A stretch of 59,417 bases of DNA from Clostridiales bacterium (GTDB lineage: Bacteria > Bacillota > Clostridia > UBA1381): assembly GCA_029226975.1 (NCBI GenBank), contig JAQXZB010000067.1, forward strand, positions 1 through 59,417, read 5' to 3'. Both the position numbers and the translations under genes were made by a program. The notes beneath the pieces were generated by a model that did no database searches, was not told the origin of the DNA, and worked only from the letters and a program-made list of their open reading frames with translations. The stretch's first letter is position 1. Every line of letters starts with the position of its first letter. Positions 1 to 9,984 of this stretch are shown one piece after another.

Positions 1-1884
1 GGCAGCGGCGGCTCTCAAGGTCATGAGGTTAGTATAGATAACAGCCTTGTCACCTATATAACCGATGGTCAGGATCTTAAAATTCAGGCGATTATAAAAG
101 CACAAGATGCGGCGGACGGCTGTCAATTTGTGGGTACTTACTACACAAGGCTGGATGAGGACGGCAACCCTGTTTCCGATTTTATTCAAGTGGTAGGAAA
201 TGAAATTGAAGATACGGGCTCTTTAACCGATGAGGAAAAAAAGGGAAAATGGGTAAGGTCTGTACAAGATAACGGCGACATAGTTTATACCTATTATCTT
301 GAAAATATTACCACAGCCACGGATTTGCACTTCGTATTTATTAAAAACCCAACCGTTACCTACGACTCTAATGGCGGATACCCCTATGTTATATCGGACA
401 GACCCCATCCTGAGGAGGAAGATGAAAATGTTTACAGCTTTAAACCCGAAAAAGGCGATATAAACGAAGAATCGTTTCAAAAGCCTTATGTTTCGCAAGC
501 AGCGACAGGCTATGAAGGCTGGAAATTTATGGGTTGGAAGATGCTTGGGGATATTGTGGACAATATTCCTTCGGATATAGAACTGGTAAATGCGGAGCAA
601 GGGGAAGGTATGCTTCTTCCCGCCGTACACTCCATAGCATGTGATTTTAAAATAAACGGTATTACCGAAGCTGATACTACGGCACAGCTTTTTAAAATTT
701 ACGATGGAAATATCTCTTTTAACAAAACAGTCAACACAGGAGAGCTCGGATATATTTTTGGCGTAACATGGAATGACGGCGGTGCGACAAAACTTTACGC
801 AAATGTTCACCGAGGAATTACAATGGTGGCGCAATGGCGCTGGATACAAGCATTTATTCCGCAGCTTGTGCGGGATGGTGTAAGTATAAATTCGACTGAG
901 GGCGGAACAGTCGAAATTACAAGCGTAACAGACCCAACGGATGAGAATTATAACGACGCATATACAGAAGCGGGAGGCAAGGCGTACTATGCCGCAATGG
1001 ATGAAACGGTACTGGTTAAGGCGGTTGCAAATCCGGGCTGTACATTCTTAGGCTGGTATGACAAGGACGGCAACTTAATCAGCACGAATACCGAATACGG
1101 TTATGTCGAAACCAAGGAAAGCGTAAAAACATATTACGCAAGGTTCTCCAACACTGTCACTCAGACTTATATCCGCCAGATAAAGAACGGCGACAGTTGG
1201 GAAAACACCACCGATGACAAAATCGGAACGCTCGGACGTTACAGTTATGTGGACGCGGTAGGCTCACCTATAAGTTCCACTGCCAATGTAGGAGCGGGTT
1301 ATAAATTTATGGGTTGGTATGATTCCGAGGGTAATAAAGTACCAAGTGAAATGCTTACAAACAATGGAAAAACAATAGAATACATCACTACGGGTGATGC
1401 GACCTATTATGCGCGTTATGAGAGAGCATATACGCTGTATATTAGCAAGGTTGACGAAGATGACGGTGATCCGCTTGTCGGCGCAGAGTTCACTCTGTAC
1501 CAAATGGATGAGAATGGCGATCAGACAATTACTTATGATGGCACAAGTATAAAGTGTATTAAAATCGGCTCCGATACTACGGAATTAACTAAGGATGGCG
1601 CAAAGGCGCTTGCAATCTTCACCGATACGCTCTTAACGGGAAGGGACTACTATGTTGTAGAAACAAAGCCGCCCTTTGGCTATAATATTATAAATGGTGT
1701 CACAAAGATCAGTTTTGTCGATACTAATGCAGATGAAAACGGCATTTTGACGATTGAAATTGCAAATCAAATCGGTATCCAACTTCCGACTGCAGGCGGC
1801 ATCGGTACGGTTATGTTCAATGTAATCGGTGTATTGATGATTTGCGTGGCTATTTTCTTGCTTGTTTTAAAAAAAGAAATTTGA
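1..1884 (+). CDS. Sortase-anchored surface protein with InlB-type repeats and a SpaA/Cna-B domain (5' truncated)
   Basis: The frame is open from base 1, so the N-terminus and any signal peptide lie outside the window; the GTG at 130 is only an internal candidate. The visible 627 residues hold several repeats ending in motifs such as TYYARF and TYYARYERAY, preceded by GWYD/GWKM segments, as in Listeria-Bacteroides (InlB B-type) repeats. Near the C-terminus a segment opening YISKVDEDDGDPLVGAEFTL and carrying YYVVETKPPFGY is a SpaA/Cna-B prealbumin-like domain. The last 35 residues form a cell-wall sorting signal: LPTAGG, a hydrophobic helix and a basic tail (KKEI). LPTAG departs from canonical LPXTG. 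The protein is probably linked to peptidoglycan by a sortase and acts as an adhesin or pilin-like protein; the ligand is unknown. It is followed 30 bp later by another exported protein. Confidence 0.85.
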   Translation, partial: GSGGSQGHEVSIDNSLVTYITDGQDLKIQAIIKAQDAADGCQFVGTYYTRLDEDGNPVSDFIQVVGNEIEDTGSLTDEEKKGKWVRSVQDNGDIVYTYYLENITTATDLHFVFIKNPTVTYDSNGGYPYVISDRPHPEEEDENVYSFKPEKGDINEESFQKPYVSQAATGYEGWKFMGWKMLGDIVDNIPSDIELVNAEQGEGMLLPAVHSIACDFKINGITEADTTAQLFKIYDGNISFNKTVNTGELGYIFGVTWNDGGATKLYANVHRGITMVAQWRWIQAFIPQLVRDGVSINSTEGGTVEITSVTDPTDENYNDAYTEAGGKAYYAAMDETVLVKAVANPGCTFLGWYDKDGNLISTNTEYGYVETKESVKTYYARFSNTVTQTYIRQIKNGDSWENTTDDKIGTLGRYSYVDAVGSPISSTANVGAGYKFMGWYDSEGNKVPSEMLTNNGKTIEYITTGDATYYARYERAYTLYISKVDEDDGDPLVGAEFTLYQMDENGDQTITYDGTSIKCIKIGSDTTELTKDGAKALAIFTDTLLTGRDYYVVETKPPFGYNIINGVTKISFVDTNADENGILTIEIANQIGIQLPTAGGIGTVMFNVIGVLMICVAIFLLVLKKEI

Positions 1885-1914
1885 AACAAAAGTTACGTTA
1901 GAGGGGGATTACTT

Positions 1915-4500
1915 ATGCAGAAGCTTAAGAAGGGTTTAATATTTTTGATTGCGGCAATATTTATGATTTCAACATTTGTTCCCGTATATGCCGAGGATAC
2001 CGCATCATCGAGCGGCGGCGGTGCTTCAAGCGGCGGTGTTGATGGTGGTGTGGGCGGTGGCGTTGCAAGCGGCGGTGGAGGGATAATAGGCGTACCGTCC
2101 TTTCCTGCATATGTTGAAATGAGCAAAATTAAAGCCAAAGGCACAATTTGTTTGCCCGATGGGTTTGCAGCTCCCGACGGAGGTTTGCAAATTTACGGCG
2201 GATTTGGCAGTGTGGAGCTTAACAGCATATCCGCTGCAAGTGTTTTTAGTGCAGACAGTACGGAGGATACAACAGAATACGAAAAAATAGATGTGATTGC
2301 AACCATACCCGCCGGGGAAAACAGTGTCGAGTTTGAAAAAACATTTGAAATATCCTCATCTGCCGATGGGTTTTACGGCCGGTTTTGGATATACGATACA
2401 AATGTAATATCACAGGATGGGGAACGGTACATATCAAATAAAATGTCCGTTTCCAATATTATCAAGCTTAAAGCAAACAAAAATGAATATTCCGATATAA
2501 ATGTTACATTGAGTGAAGCTGAAAATAAAATTGATTACAGCATAACCTTTGATGAAGCCTTAAAAGACGAAGCTCCGCAGCAGTCCGTTTTTGTTATTGC
2601 TGATGACGGATATGATAAATATATTACAAGACAGGATTTTAACAGATGTGATGCGGAAATTTGCGGCAGTTTTAGAACAGAAAACGAGATATATGAATTG
2701 AAATACTATATTCCCAAGTCGGATTTGCTTAACAATCAAAGGGTTGAAACGGGAACATTCAGTAACGGTGAAGCCGCTTTTGATGTGATGAACAATATTG
2801 TTATAAATCCGCAGGTATGCATATCGGGAGAAATATCAAGACCGGATACCACAGATCCTCTTGAAGAATTAAAAATCGGCATATCTACATCCGAAGCTAC
2901 CGTCAACATAACGATTGAGGAAGGAAAAACCGCTGCCCGGTATATTGTTGCGGCAGGTAAAGATACATGGGAATATGTAAAAGTCGACATATTAAATTCT
3001 GATTTTTACAAAAGCGGATACTTTGACGGAACGGAAATATGCGATTATTATCGAACTTATACATACATAACCGAATCTTTGACGAATGTGGATTTGCCAC
3101 TGCAAAGGCAATGCGTTATTTCGGGAAAAATAGAACTCCCGTCGGACATAGTAATGTCGGAGCAGACGTACTTTTATATAAACATGGAAATTGAAAGCAC
3201 ATCGGGCAGCTATTGTGATTATAAAAGCTTTAACAAATATTCGGACAAAGACGCATACTATAAATTTTATGTGCCATATGAATATAAAGACGAAAGCTTC
3301 ATTATCAGCTATGATTACGGAACCTATGAATCCGTATTATTTCCGACATCGGCAAAAAATCCGCTGCCGTATTATTATAGAGGAGCAAGCAGCGGCGGCG
3401 GAGGCGGAGGCACGGGACCTGTTTATGTACAGGAAAATCCGGAAGGATTACAGTACGGAAGAAGAATATATTGTAATTCCCAAACGGGTACGTTCTATGA
3501 AGAACAAGCGGCGGCATATGTATTTGATAATTGTTTGATAAGCACTGATATTACTCTTGCAAAGGACGGCGAGATTTTTCTTGCAAATTCCATAGGGGGA
3601 TATTTTGTCGATGTGCTGTCCCAAAACGGCGGTGATGCGGATATAATTCTTTTGGATGCCGATACAAAGAATGAACGATACAAAAAGACGCTTTCCGGCG
3701 GTGATAACACATACATATTTGACGGTCTTGAGGACGGAGCATATATTATCAGTGCCCAATATAATCAAAAAACATACTACTATACCGGCTCAAGGCTTAG
3801 CACCAATGTTAATAATGCCAAAATAATAGATACCGAATACAATCCCGTAAACTATGGGAATGATATGTATTATGACAATATTTTCCCGACCAATATAGAT
3901 TGTCTTATAGATTATTGTATTATAAACGGAGAGGAAACGGAGGCTAAAATCGAAATATTTGATATATACGGAAATCGTCGGTATGTATATAATTCATACG
4001 ACACTATTCATATCCCTTTTTCACAATTTGTTATGAGTATTAACGGGAAGTTTGTGTCCAAATACGGAATATACGGACGAATGTATATTTACGGACTTAC
4101 CGACAAATTTGATGAGGCAAGTGTGGTTACCGCTCGATATGTAAACACTTTGGAGTCGTCGCTTGCAATATCATACAACCAAAATTATATAAACATTGAC
4201 GTGGTGATTGAAGATGATAATTATGATTATTCCATAAACAATGCTTCGCTTGAGGGTAATTATATTGTATCAAGCATAAACAAGAGGGAAGATAATCAAA
4301 ATGTTGATACGATATATTATGCTGCATATAATGACGGGATATTAACTCATTTAATCAGCGACAAGCTTAGTTTAACGAAAGGTACAACAGAAGTTAAAGT
4401 ACCGCTGCCGTGGGAGCTTGGTGAAAATACTGATGTTAAAATCTTTATTTGGAACGATTTGCTTATGCCGGCGGCGCAATCGGCGTTTATTGAGTATTGA
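1915..4500 (+). CDS. Large secreted protein of unknown function with Gly/Ser-rich linker
   Basis: 861 residues. Start ATG 1915 has a good ribosome site (GAGGGGG at about 1901-1907). Residues 1-27 form a signal peptide (MQKLKKG, hydrophobic core, cut near VYA-ED). A Ser/Gly-rich linker follows (about residues 28-60), and a second GGGGGG stretch lies near residue 495. The rest is beta-rich and acidic with no catalytic motif I recognise; segments such as FDGLEDGAYIISAQ look like Cna-B-like or carboxypeptidase-regulatory-like beta-sandwiches. There is no LPXTG motif, SLH domain or membrane anchor at the C-terminus, so it is either released or held non-covalently. It sits 30 bp behind the sortase-anchored protein and is probably co-transcribed, which suggests a shared surface role. 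Function is not identified. Confidence 0.8.
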   Translation: MQKLKKGLIFLIAAIFMISTFVPVYAEDTASSSGGGASSGGVDGGVGGGVASGGGGIIGVPSFPAYVEMSKIKAKGTICLPDGFAAPDGGLQIYGGFGSVELNSISAASVFSADSTEDTTEYEKIDVIATIPAGENSVEFEKTFEISSSADGFYGRFWIYDTNVISQDGERYISNKMSVSNIIKLKANKNEYSDINVTLSEAENKIDYSITFDEALKDEAPQQSVFVIADDGYDKYITRQDFNRCDAEICGSFRTENEIYELKYYIPKSDLLNNQRVETGTFSNGEAAFDVMNNIVINPQVCISGEISRPDTTDPLEELKIGISTSEATVNITIEEGKTAARYIVAAGKDTWEYVKVDILNSDFYKSGYFDGTEICDYYRTYTYITESLTNVDLPLQRQCVISGKIELPSDIVMSEQTYFYINMEIESTSGSYCDYKSFNKYSDKDAYYKFYVPYEYKDESFIISYDYGTYESVLFPTSAKNPLPYYYRGASSGGGGGGTGPVYVQENPEGLQYGRRIYCNSQTGTFYEEQAAAYVFDNCLISTDITLAKDGEIFLANSIGGYFVDVLSQNGGDADIILLDADTKNERYKKTLSGGDNTYIFDGLEDGAYIISAQYNQKTYYYTGSRLSTNVNNAKIIDTEYNPVNYGNDMYYDNIFPTNIDCLIDYCIINGEETEAKIEIFDIYGNRRYVYNSYDTIHIPFSQFVMSINGKFVSKYGIYGRMYIYGLTDKFDEASVVTARYVNTLESSLAISYNQNYINIDVVIEDDNYDYSINNASLEGNYIVSSINKREDNQNVDTIYYAAYNDGILTHLISDKLSLTKGTTEVKVPLPWELGENTDVKIFIWNDLLMPAAQSAFIEY

Positions 4501-4527
4501 AAATAAATATGTTTGGCTGAAATCGGC

Positions 4528-4556
4528 TTGCAAATTTAAGAAAAATATGGTATAAT
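4528..4556 (+). promoter_or_regulatory. Sigma-A-type promoter for the alcohol dehydrogenase
   Basis: TTGCAA (4528-4533), 17-bp spacer, TATAAT (4551-4556) with TGG just upstream (extended -10). It lies 33 bp before the dehydrogenase start; ribosome site AGGAGG at about 4575-4580. Confidence 0.75.
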
Positions 4557-4588
4557 ATCGGCATAACAAACCACAGGAGGCGAAGAAT

Positions 4589-5749
4589 ATGCAAAACTTT
4601 CATTACAACATACCGACGCAAATATATTTCGGCAAAGGTCAGATTGAAAATCTCGGTAAAAAGCTGAAGGAAATTTCGGATAAGGTGCTTTTGGTTTACG
4701 GCGGAGGAAGTATTAAGAAAAACGGTTTATATGATAAGGTTTTAAATCAGTTGGAGCAGGCGGGAATTTCGTGGCAGGAGTTGTCCGGAGTTGAGCCCAA
4801 TCCTCGAATTGAATCGGTCAGAAAGGGTGTTGCCCTTTGTAAAGAGCATGGCTTGGGTGCGGTGCTGGCAGTGGGCGGCGGCAGTACAATTGACTGTGCA
4901 AAGGTTATTGCAAGCGGCAGTTGTTATGAGGGCGATCCCTGGGAACAGGTGCTTGACAGTGATAAAATCACAAAGGCATTGCCGGTGGTTTCGGTGCTAA
5001 CGCTTTCCGCCACAGGCTCCGAAATGGACGGCTTTGCGGTTATTTCAGATTTGGAGAAAAATGAGAAATGGGGTACCGGAAACGATATTACAAAACCGGC
5101 ATTTTCTATTCTTGACCCGGAATACACCTTTACGGTTTCTCCGCGCCAGACAGCAGCCGGAACGGCGGATATAATGAGCCATACCTTCGAAAATTATTTC
5201 ACAAGAGAAAAGGGTGCATATTTGCAGGCGCGTTTTTGCGAGGGGATATTAAAAACCTGTATCCACTATGCTCCGATTGCAATTGAAAAGCCGAATGATT
5301 ACGAGGCGCGCGCAAATCTGATGTGGGCTTCAAGCATGGCAATTAACGGAGTTTGCTCATACGGAGAAAACACCGCATGGGCAGTGCACCCTATGGAGCA
5401 TGAGTTGAGTGCGTTCTATGATATTACTCACGGAGTGGGGCTGGCAATACTAACGCCCTATTGGATGGAGTATGTATTAAATGATGATACCGTATGGCGT
5501 TTTGCGGAATACGGAAAAAATGTATGGGGCATTTTTGATGGTGATAACATGGCGATTGCCAAAAAGTCGATTGAAAAAACGCGTGAATTTTTCGCCGCTG
5601 TCGGATTGCCCGCGTCGCTGCATGAAATAGGAATAGATGACACTCATTTTGATGTGATGGCTAAAAAGGCGGCAGACTGCGGACTTCAATACGGATTTAT
5701 ACCTCTTGACAAGGAGGACGTAAAGAAAATTTTTTGCATGGCACTGTGA
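4589..5749 (+). CDS. Iron-containing alcohol dehydrogenase, butanol dehydrogenase type
   Basis: 386 residues, the usual length for the BdhA/YqhD branch of group III iron-dependent alcohol dehydrogenases. It reduces aldehydes to alcohols with NAD(P)H in the cytoplasm. Visible signatures are GGGS(T)ID nucleotide-binding loops (GGGSIKKNG near residue 50, GGGSTIDCAK near 95) and the metal ligands: Asp and His in AAGTADIMSHTFENYF (near 195) and two His in HPMEHELSAFYDITHGVGLA (near 265). It has its own promoter and an AT-rich hairpin at its stop codon, so it appears monocistronic. A role in fermentative redox balance is inferred. Substrate specificity cannot be read from sequence. Confidence 0.92.
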   Translation: MQNFHYNIPTQIYFGKGQIENLGKKLKEISDKVLLVYGGGSIKKNGLYDKVLNQLEQAGISWQELSGVEPNPRIESVRKGVALCKEHGLGAVLAVGGGSTIDCAKVIASGSCYEGDPWEQVLDSDKITKALPVVSVLTLSATGSEMDGFAVISDLEKNEKWGTGNDITKPAFSILDPEYTFTVSPRQTAAGTADIMSHTFENYFTREKGAYLQARFCEGILKTCIHYAPIAIEKPNDYEARANLMWASSMAINGVCSYGENTAWAVHPMEHELSAFYDITHGVGLAILTPYWMEYVLNDDTVWRFAEYGKNVWGIFDGDNMAIAKKSIEKTREFFAAVGLPASLHEIGIDDTHFDVMAKKAADCGLQYGFIPLDKEDVKKIFCMAL

Positions 5750-5773
5750 AAAATTCAAATGAGCTGAATTTTT
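5749..5773 (+). terminator. AT-rich hairpin at the dehydrogenase stop codon
   Basis: AAAAATTCA (5749-5757), 7-nt loop, TGAATTTTT (5765-5773): a perfect 9-bp stem ending in a T run. It overlaps the stop codon. The stem is weak (A/T), so termination may be partial. Confidence 0.5.
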
Positions 5774-5807
5774 AGGATAAAGCGAAAGAAAATCGTAATA
5801 TTTACTA

Positions 5808-5837
5808 TTTACAAATCAAACCAATATGTGTTATAAT
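5808..5837 (+). promoter_or_regulatory. Promoter upstream of polC
   Basis: TTTACA (5808-5813), 18-bp spacer, TATAAT (5832-5837) with a TGT extended -10. The predicted start near 5844 gives a leader of about 80 nt that contains a strong hairpin. Confidence 0.7.
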
Positions 5838-5849
5838 ATAAGTAAACGC

Positions 5850-5886
5850 AGCCCGCCGCTGTCGGCGGGCTTCGCTTGCTTTTTTT
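5850..5886 (+). terminator. GC-rich hairpin plus T run in the polC leader
   Basis: GCCCGCCG (5851-5858), loop CTGT, CGGCGGGC (5863-5870), with an A-T pair at 5850/5871. A run of seven T follows at 5880-5886, about 9 nt after the stem. The hairpin lies between the predicted transcription start and the polC start codon, so it could attenuate polC or end a very short RNA. The gap between stem and T run makes it an imperfect intrinsic terminator. Confidence 0.5.
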
Positions 5887-5922
5887 CTTGTGATTATTGA
5901 ATATTATATAAACGGAGGCAAT

Positions 5923-8900
5923 ATGAATCCAAAGCTTAGCACAGTATTTCCATATATTGCAGGTAATGCGGTTGGGGATCTGGTGGTTGAAAAAATAAAT
6001 CTGTCAAAACAGAGCAGAAGAATGAGACTTGTGCTTGAGGGCGATATTTCCGATGAGCTGGCAGATAAGGCGGGACAGGCGGTAAGGGCGGCCTGCCATT
6101 TGCGTGAGGTTATTGTAGATGTACATAAGCGTGAAAGCTTTATTGACAACAATATAATGGTGTATACCGAGCCTGACGAAGAAGTAAATCAGGACACCAA
6201 TGTGGCTCAAGTCCCGGCGGGACCGAGAATAATCGGCAAGGCGAATGTTACGGAAATGCTTTACGGCAAGCCTATACACGAGGATATTTTGTCCATTTCA
6301 TCTGTGGATGAAAATTCCGGCAAGGTTACCATTTCCGGCAGGGTTTTTGCCTGTGACGAGAGGGAAATAACCTCAAAGAAAACAGGAAAGCAGTTTCATC
6401 TCCTTACAATGGATATAACCGATAACACAAACTCCATATCCATGAAGATGTTTATTACCAAAACCGACGATGACGAGCCCTTTAACAGAGTATACGGAAA
6501 AATTAAAAAGGGGTTAAAGAGCGGAGGTATACACCTGGTATGCCGCGGCAAGGCACAGTATGATGATTATGCGCATGAATGTATAATTATGGTAAACGAT
6601 ATGGCGGAGGTTGCGGCACCGCCGGTGAGAGTTGACGATGCGCCGGTCAAGCGTGTTGAACTTCATCTGCATACGCAGATGTCTGCAATGGACGCCGTTT
6701 CATCGGCTGCCGATTTGATAAACCGCGCGGTTTACTGGGGACACAAGGCAATTGCCATTACGGATCACGGCGTTGTACAGGCCTATCCGGACGCTATGCA
6801 CGCTTCAAACAATAACGAAAAAATAAAAATACTCTATGGGGTTGAGGGCTATCTGGTTGACGACAGTAAAAAGATTACCTACGGAGTCGGCGATGAAACC
6901 ATAGATTCGCCCTTTGTCGTATTCGATATAGAGACTACGGGTATTGACAATACAAAGAACAATATTACCGAAATAGGTGCGGTAAAGGTGGAGAGGGGAG
7001 AAATAGTTGATAAATGGTCAACCTTTGTAAGCCCCCAAATGCCCATTCCCCAAAATATACAGGACCTTACGGGTATTTCCGATGAAATGGTCAAAGACGC
7101 AGAAACCATAGATGAGATACTGCCTCGGTTTAAGGAGTTTTGCAAGGGCTGTGTGCTTGTGGCGCATAATGCCGAATTTGATGTGGGCTTTATGAAGAAG
7201 AAGGCGGAGCTTATGGGTGAAAGCTTTGATTTTCCGTATTTGGATACGCTTATGCTTGCAAGATGTATGTATCCGTTTTTGCATAATTTTAAGCTTGACA
7301 CCATAACAAAGCATTTAAACGTAATTCTTGAAAATCACCACAGAGCCGTAGACGATGCAAAGGCTACTGCGGATATGTTCGTAAAAATGGTAAGCCAGCT
7401 AAGAAACGAGGGAAAAATCAAGCTTTCGGTCTTAAACAGCTCATATGATATGCGCGCCGCGTCAAAGAAAAACCGCGCAAATCACATTATCCTGCTTGCA
7501 AAAAACAAACAGGGTATACGCAATATATACGAGATGATTTCCCAGTCGCAGCTTCGTTACTTTGTAAGAACGCCCAGACTCCCAAGAAGCCTGATTGCAC
7601 AAAAGCGCGAGGGAATTATAATAGGCTCGGCCTGTGAGGCGGGAGAACTGTTTCGGGCGGTTGTTGCGGGCGAGAGCGAGGAAAAAATAAAGGAAATTGT
7701 CGACTTTTACGATTATCTGGAAATACAGCCCATAGGCAATAACGCATACATGAAGTCAAGCGAGGAGTTTCCTCATGTTAATACGGACGACGATTTAAGG
7801 GAGCTTAATAAAAAAATCGTTGCCTTGGGCGAAAAATACAACAAGCCGGTGTGCGCTACCTGTGATGTGCATTTTATGGACAAGGAGGGCGCCGATTACA
7901 GAAAGATACTTATGTATTACAAGGGCTTTAAGGACGCGGACGATCAGGCACCGCTGTATTTTAGGACAACAAATGAAATGCTTGAGGAGTTTTCCTATTT
8001 AGGCAAAGAAAAGGCCTATGAAGTGGTTGTTACAAATACAAACCTGATTGCGGATATGATAGAGGATGTGCGTCCCATTCCCAAGGAAAAATGCCCGCCG
8101 GTGGTAGAGGGGGCAAAGGACGCAATTGTAAACGACTCCTTGAAAAAAGCAAAGGAGATATACGGTGACCCGCTTCCCGATATAGTGCAGAAGCGGCTTG
8201 ACAAAGAATTGCACTCGATTACCACATACGGCTTCTCGGTAATGTATCGAATAGCCCAGGAATTGGTCAGAAAATCCCTTTCAGACGGCTATCTGGTAGG
8301 CTCAAGAGGTTCGGTCGGCTCGTCCTTTGTGGCGTTTTTGTCAGATATAACCGAGGTTAATTCCCTGCCGGCGCATTATATATGCCCCAACTGCAAAAAT
8401 TCCGAGTTTATCGGCTCTGAAATCGGTTTATCGGGCTGCGACCTGCCCGATAAGGTGTGTCCCAAATGCGGAACGGAATATAAAAAGGACGGACACGATA
8501 TTCCCTTTGAAACCTTTTTGGGCTTTGCCGGGGATAAGGAGCCGGATATTGACTTGAATTTCAGCGGCGAGTATCAGCCCACAATTCATAAATATACGGA
8601 AACCTTTTTCGGAGAGGGATTTGTGTTTAGGGCAGGAACTATAGGCACTGTTGCCGAAAAAACCGCTTTCGGATATGTAAAAAAATACTGTGAGGAAAAG
8701 GGCATAGCCATGAGAGGGGCGGAAATGAAACGGCTTGCCAAGGGCTGTGAGGGTGTAAAGCGTACCTCGGGACAGCATCCGGGTGGAATTATAGTTGTTC
8801 CGTATACCAATAATATACACGAGTTTTGTCCGGTTCAGCACCCGGCTGATGACCCCAACTCGACCATTGTAACCACGCATTTCGATTACCATTCCATTGA

Positions 8901-9969
8901 CGCCAACCTTTTAAAGCTTGACGAGCTGGGACATGATGACCCGACGGTTATAAGAATGCTTCAGGATATTACGGGCATTGACCCCATGACAATACCTCTT
9001 GACGATGAGGAAACCTTAAGCCTGTTTACCTCAAATAAGGCGCTTAAATTAAAAGACGATATAGGAACGCCGTTGGGAAGCTACGGAGTGCCGGAGTTCG
9101 GAACAAAGTTTGTTCGGCAGATGCTTATGGATACCAAGCCAAAGACTTTTTCGGAGCTTGTAAGAATTTCGGGACTTTCCCATGGTACGGACGTTTGGCT
9201 AAACAACGCCCAGGATTTGATTTTGGAGGGAAAGACGGATTTGTCACATTCGGTCTGCGCCCGTGACGATATTATGATTTTTCTGATAGCCAAGGGTGTG
9301 GAAGCCAGTCATTCCTTCAAAATAATGGAAAGCGTAAGAAAGGGTAAGGGCTTAAAGCCGGAGGATGAGGAGGCTATGCGTGCCGCCGGGATTCCCGAAT
9401 GGTATCTTGATTCGTGCAAAAAGATAAAGTATATGTTCCCCAAGGCTCACGCGGTGGCATATGTAATGTCCGCAATAAGAATTGCCTACTGCAAGGTGCA
9501 TTATCCGGTTGCCTTTTATATAGCCTATTTCTCGGTAAGAGCCGACGATTTTGACGCTTCCATAATGGCAAAGGGAATAAACAAGGCGCGGGAGGCAATG
9601 GCAGAGATAAAGCAAAGGCAAAAGGACGGGACTGCCGCGCCCAAGGACGAAAACCTTATTCCGATTTTGGAAATATGCATAGAGATGTATGCAAGGGGCT
9701 TGTCTTTTGACAAGATTGACTTGTATAAATCCCATGCGGTGAACTTTTTGCAGACTAAAAACGGTATAAGGCCTCCCTTAAACGCCCTGCCGGGCATGGG
9801 CGAAAACGCCGCCAAGGCGATAACCGCCGAGAGAGAAAAGGGTCCGTTTAAAACCGTTGAGGATCTAAGGATAAGGACGGGCATTTCAAAAACATCAATA
9901 GATCTGCTTGAAGAAAACGGCTGCTTTGACGAGCTGCCGGACGCAGATCAGGTAAGCTTATGGGATTAA
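5923..9969 (+). CDS. polC: DNA polymerase III alpha subunit, PolC type
   Basis: 1348 residues. I chose ATG 5923 over the upstream GTG at 5890 because GGAGG (5914-5918) precedes it. This is the main replicase of low-GC Gram-positives, combining polymerase and 3'-5' proofreading. Domains in order: N-terminal region and OB fold (KVTISGRVFA, near 135); PHP domain beginning VELHLHTQMSAMD (near 240), split by a DEDDh exonuclease (FVVFDIETTGID near 325, HNAEFDVGF, HHRAVDDAKAT); a Cys4 zinc motif (CPNC...CPKC, near 820-860); palm acidic residues in EPDIDLNFSGEYQ; then HhH and tail. Length is close to B. subtilis PolC (1437 aa). The next gene starts 15 bp later, so polC appears to head a run with nucleotide-sugar genes, an unusual partnership. 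Confidence 0.96.
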   Translation: MNPKLSTVFPYIAGNAVGDLVVEKINLSKQSRRMRLVLEGDISDELADKAGQAVRAACHLREVIVDVHKRESFIDNNIMVYTEPDEEVNQDTNVAQVPAGPRIIGKANVTEMLYGKPIHEDILSISSVDENSGKVTISGRVFACDEREITSKKTGKQFHLLTMDITDNTNSISMKMFITKTDDDEPFNRVYGKIKKGLKSGGIHLVCRGKAQYDDYAHECIIMVNDMAEVAAPPVRVDDAPVKRVELHLHTQMSAMDAVSSAADLINRAVYWGHKAIAITDHGVVQAYPDAMHASNNNEKIKILYGVEGYLVDDSKKITYGVGDETIDSPFVVFDIETTGIDNTKNNITEIGAVKVERGEIVDKWSTFVSPQMPIPQNIQDLTGISDEMVKDAETIDEILPRFKEFCKGCVLVAHNAEFDVGFMKKKAELMGESFDFPYLDTLMLARCMYPFLHNFKLDTITKHLNVILENHHRAVDDAKATADMFVKMVSQLRNEGKIKLSVLNSSYDMRAASKKNRANHIILLAKNKQGIRNIYEMISQSQLRYFVRTPRLPRSLIAQKREGIIIGSACEAGELFRAVVAGESEEKIKEIVDFYDYLEIQPIGNNAYMKSSEEFPHVNTDDDLRELNKKIVALGEKYNKPVCATCDVHFMDKEGADYRKILMYYKGFKDADDQAPLYFRTTNEMLEEFSYLGKEKAYEVVVTNTNLIADMIEDVRPIPKEKCPPVVEGAKDAIVNDSLKKAKEIYGDPLPDIVQKRLDKELHSITTYGFSVMYRIAQELVRKSLSDGYLVGSRGSVGSSFVAFLSDITEVNSLPAHYICPNCKNSEFIGSEIGLSGCDLPDKVCPKCGTEYKKDGHDIPFETFLGFAGDKEPDIDLNFSGEYQPTIHKYTETFFGEGFVFRAGTIGTVAEKTAFGYVKKYCEEKGIAMRGAEMKRLAKGCEGVKRTSGQHPGGIIVVPYTNNIHEFCPVQHPADDPNSTIVTTHFDYHSIDANLLKLDELGHDDPTVIRMLQDITGIDPMTIPLDDEETLSLFTSNKALKLKDDIGTPLGSYGVPEFGTKFVRQMLMDTKPKTFSELVRISGLSHGTDVWLNNAQDLILEGKTDLSHSVCARDDIMIFLIAKGVEASHSFKIMESVRKGKGLKPEDEEAMRAAGIPEWYLDSCKKIKYMFPKAHAVAYVMSAIRIAYCKVHYPVAFYIAYFSVRADDFDASIMAKGINKAREAMAEIKQRQKDGTAAPKDENLIPILEICIEMYARGLSFDKIDLYKSHAVNFLQTKNGIRPPLNALPGMGENAAKAITAEREKGPFKTVEDLRIRTGISKTSIDLLEENGCFDELPDADQVSLWD

Positions 9970-9984
9970 GAATGGAGGATTACT

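Noticed and set aside
223-849. 208-codon minus-strand frame opposite the sortase-anchored protein
   Set aside because: Antisense shadow of a clearly real gene; Cys/Ile-rich composition typical of reverse-frame artefacts.
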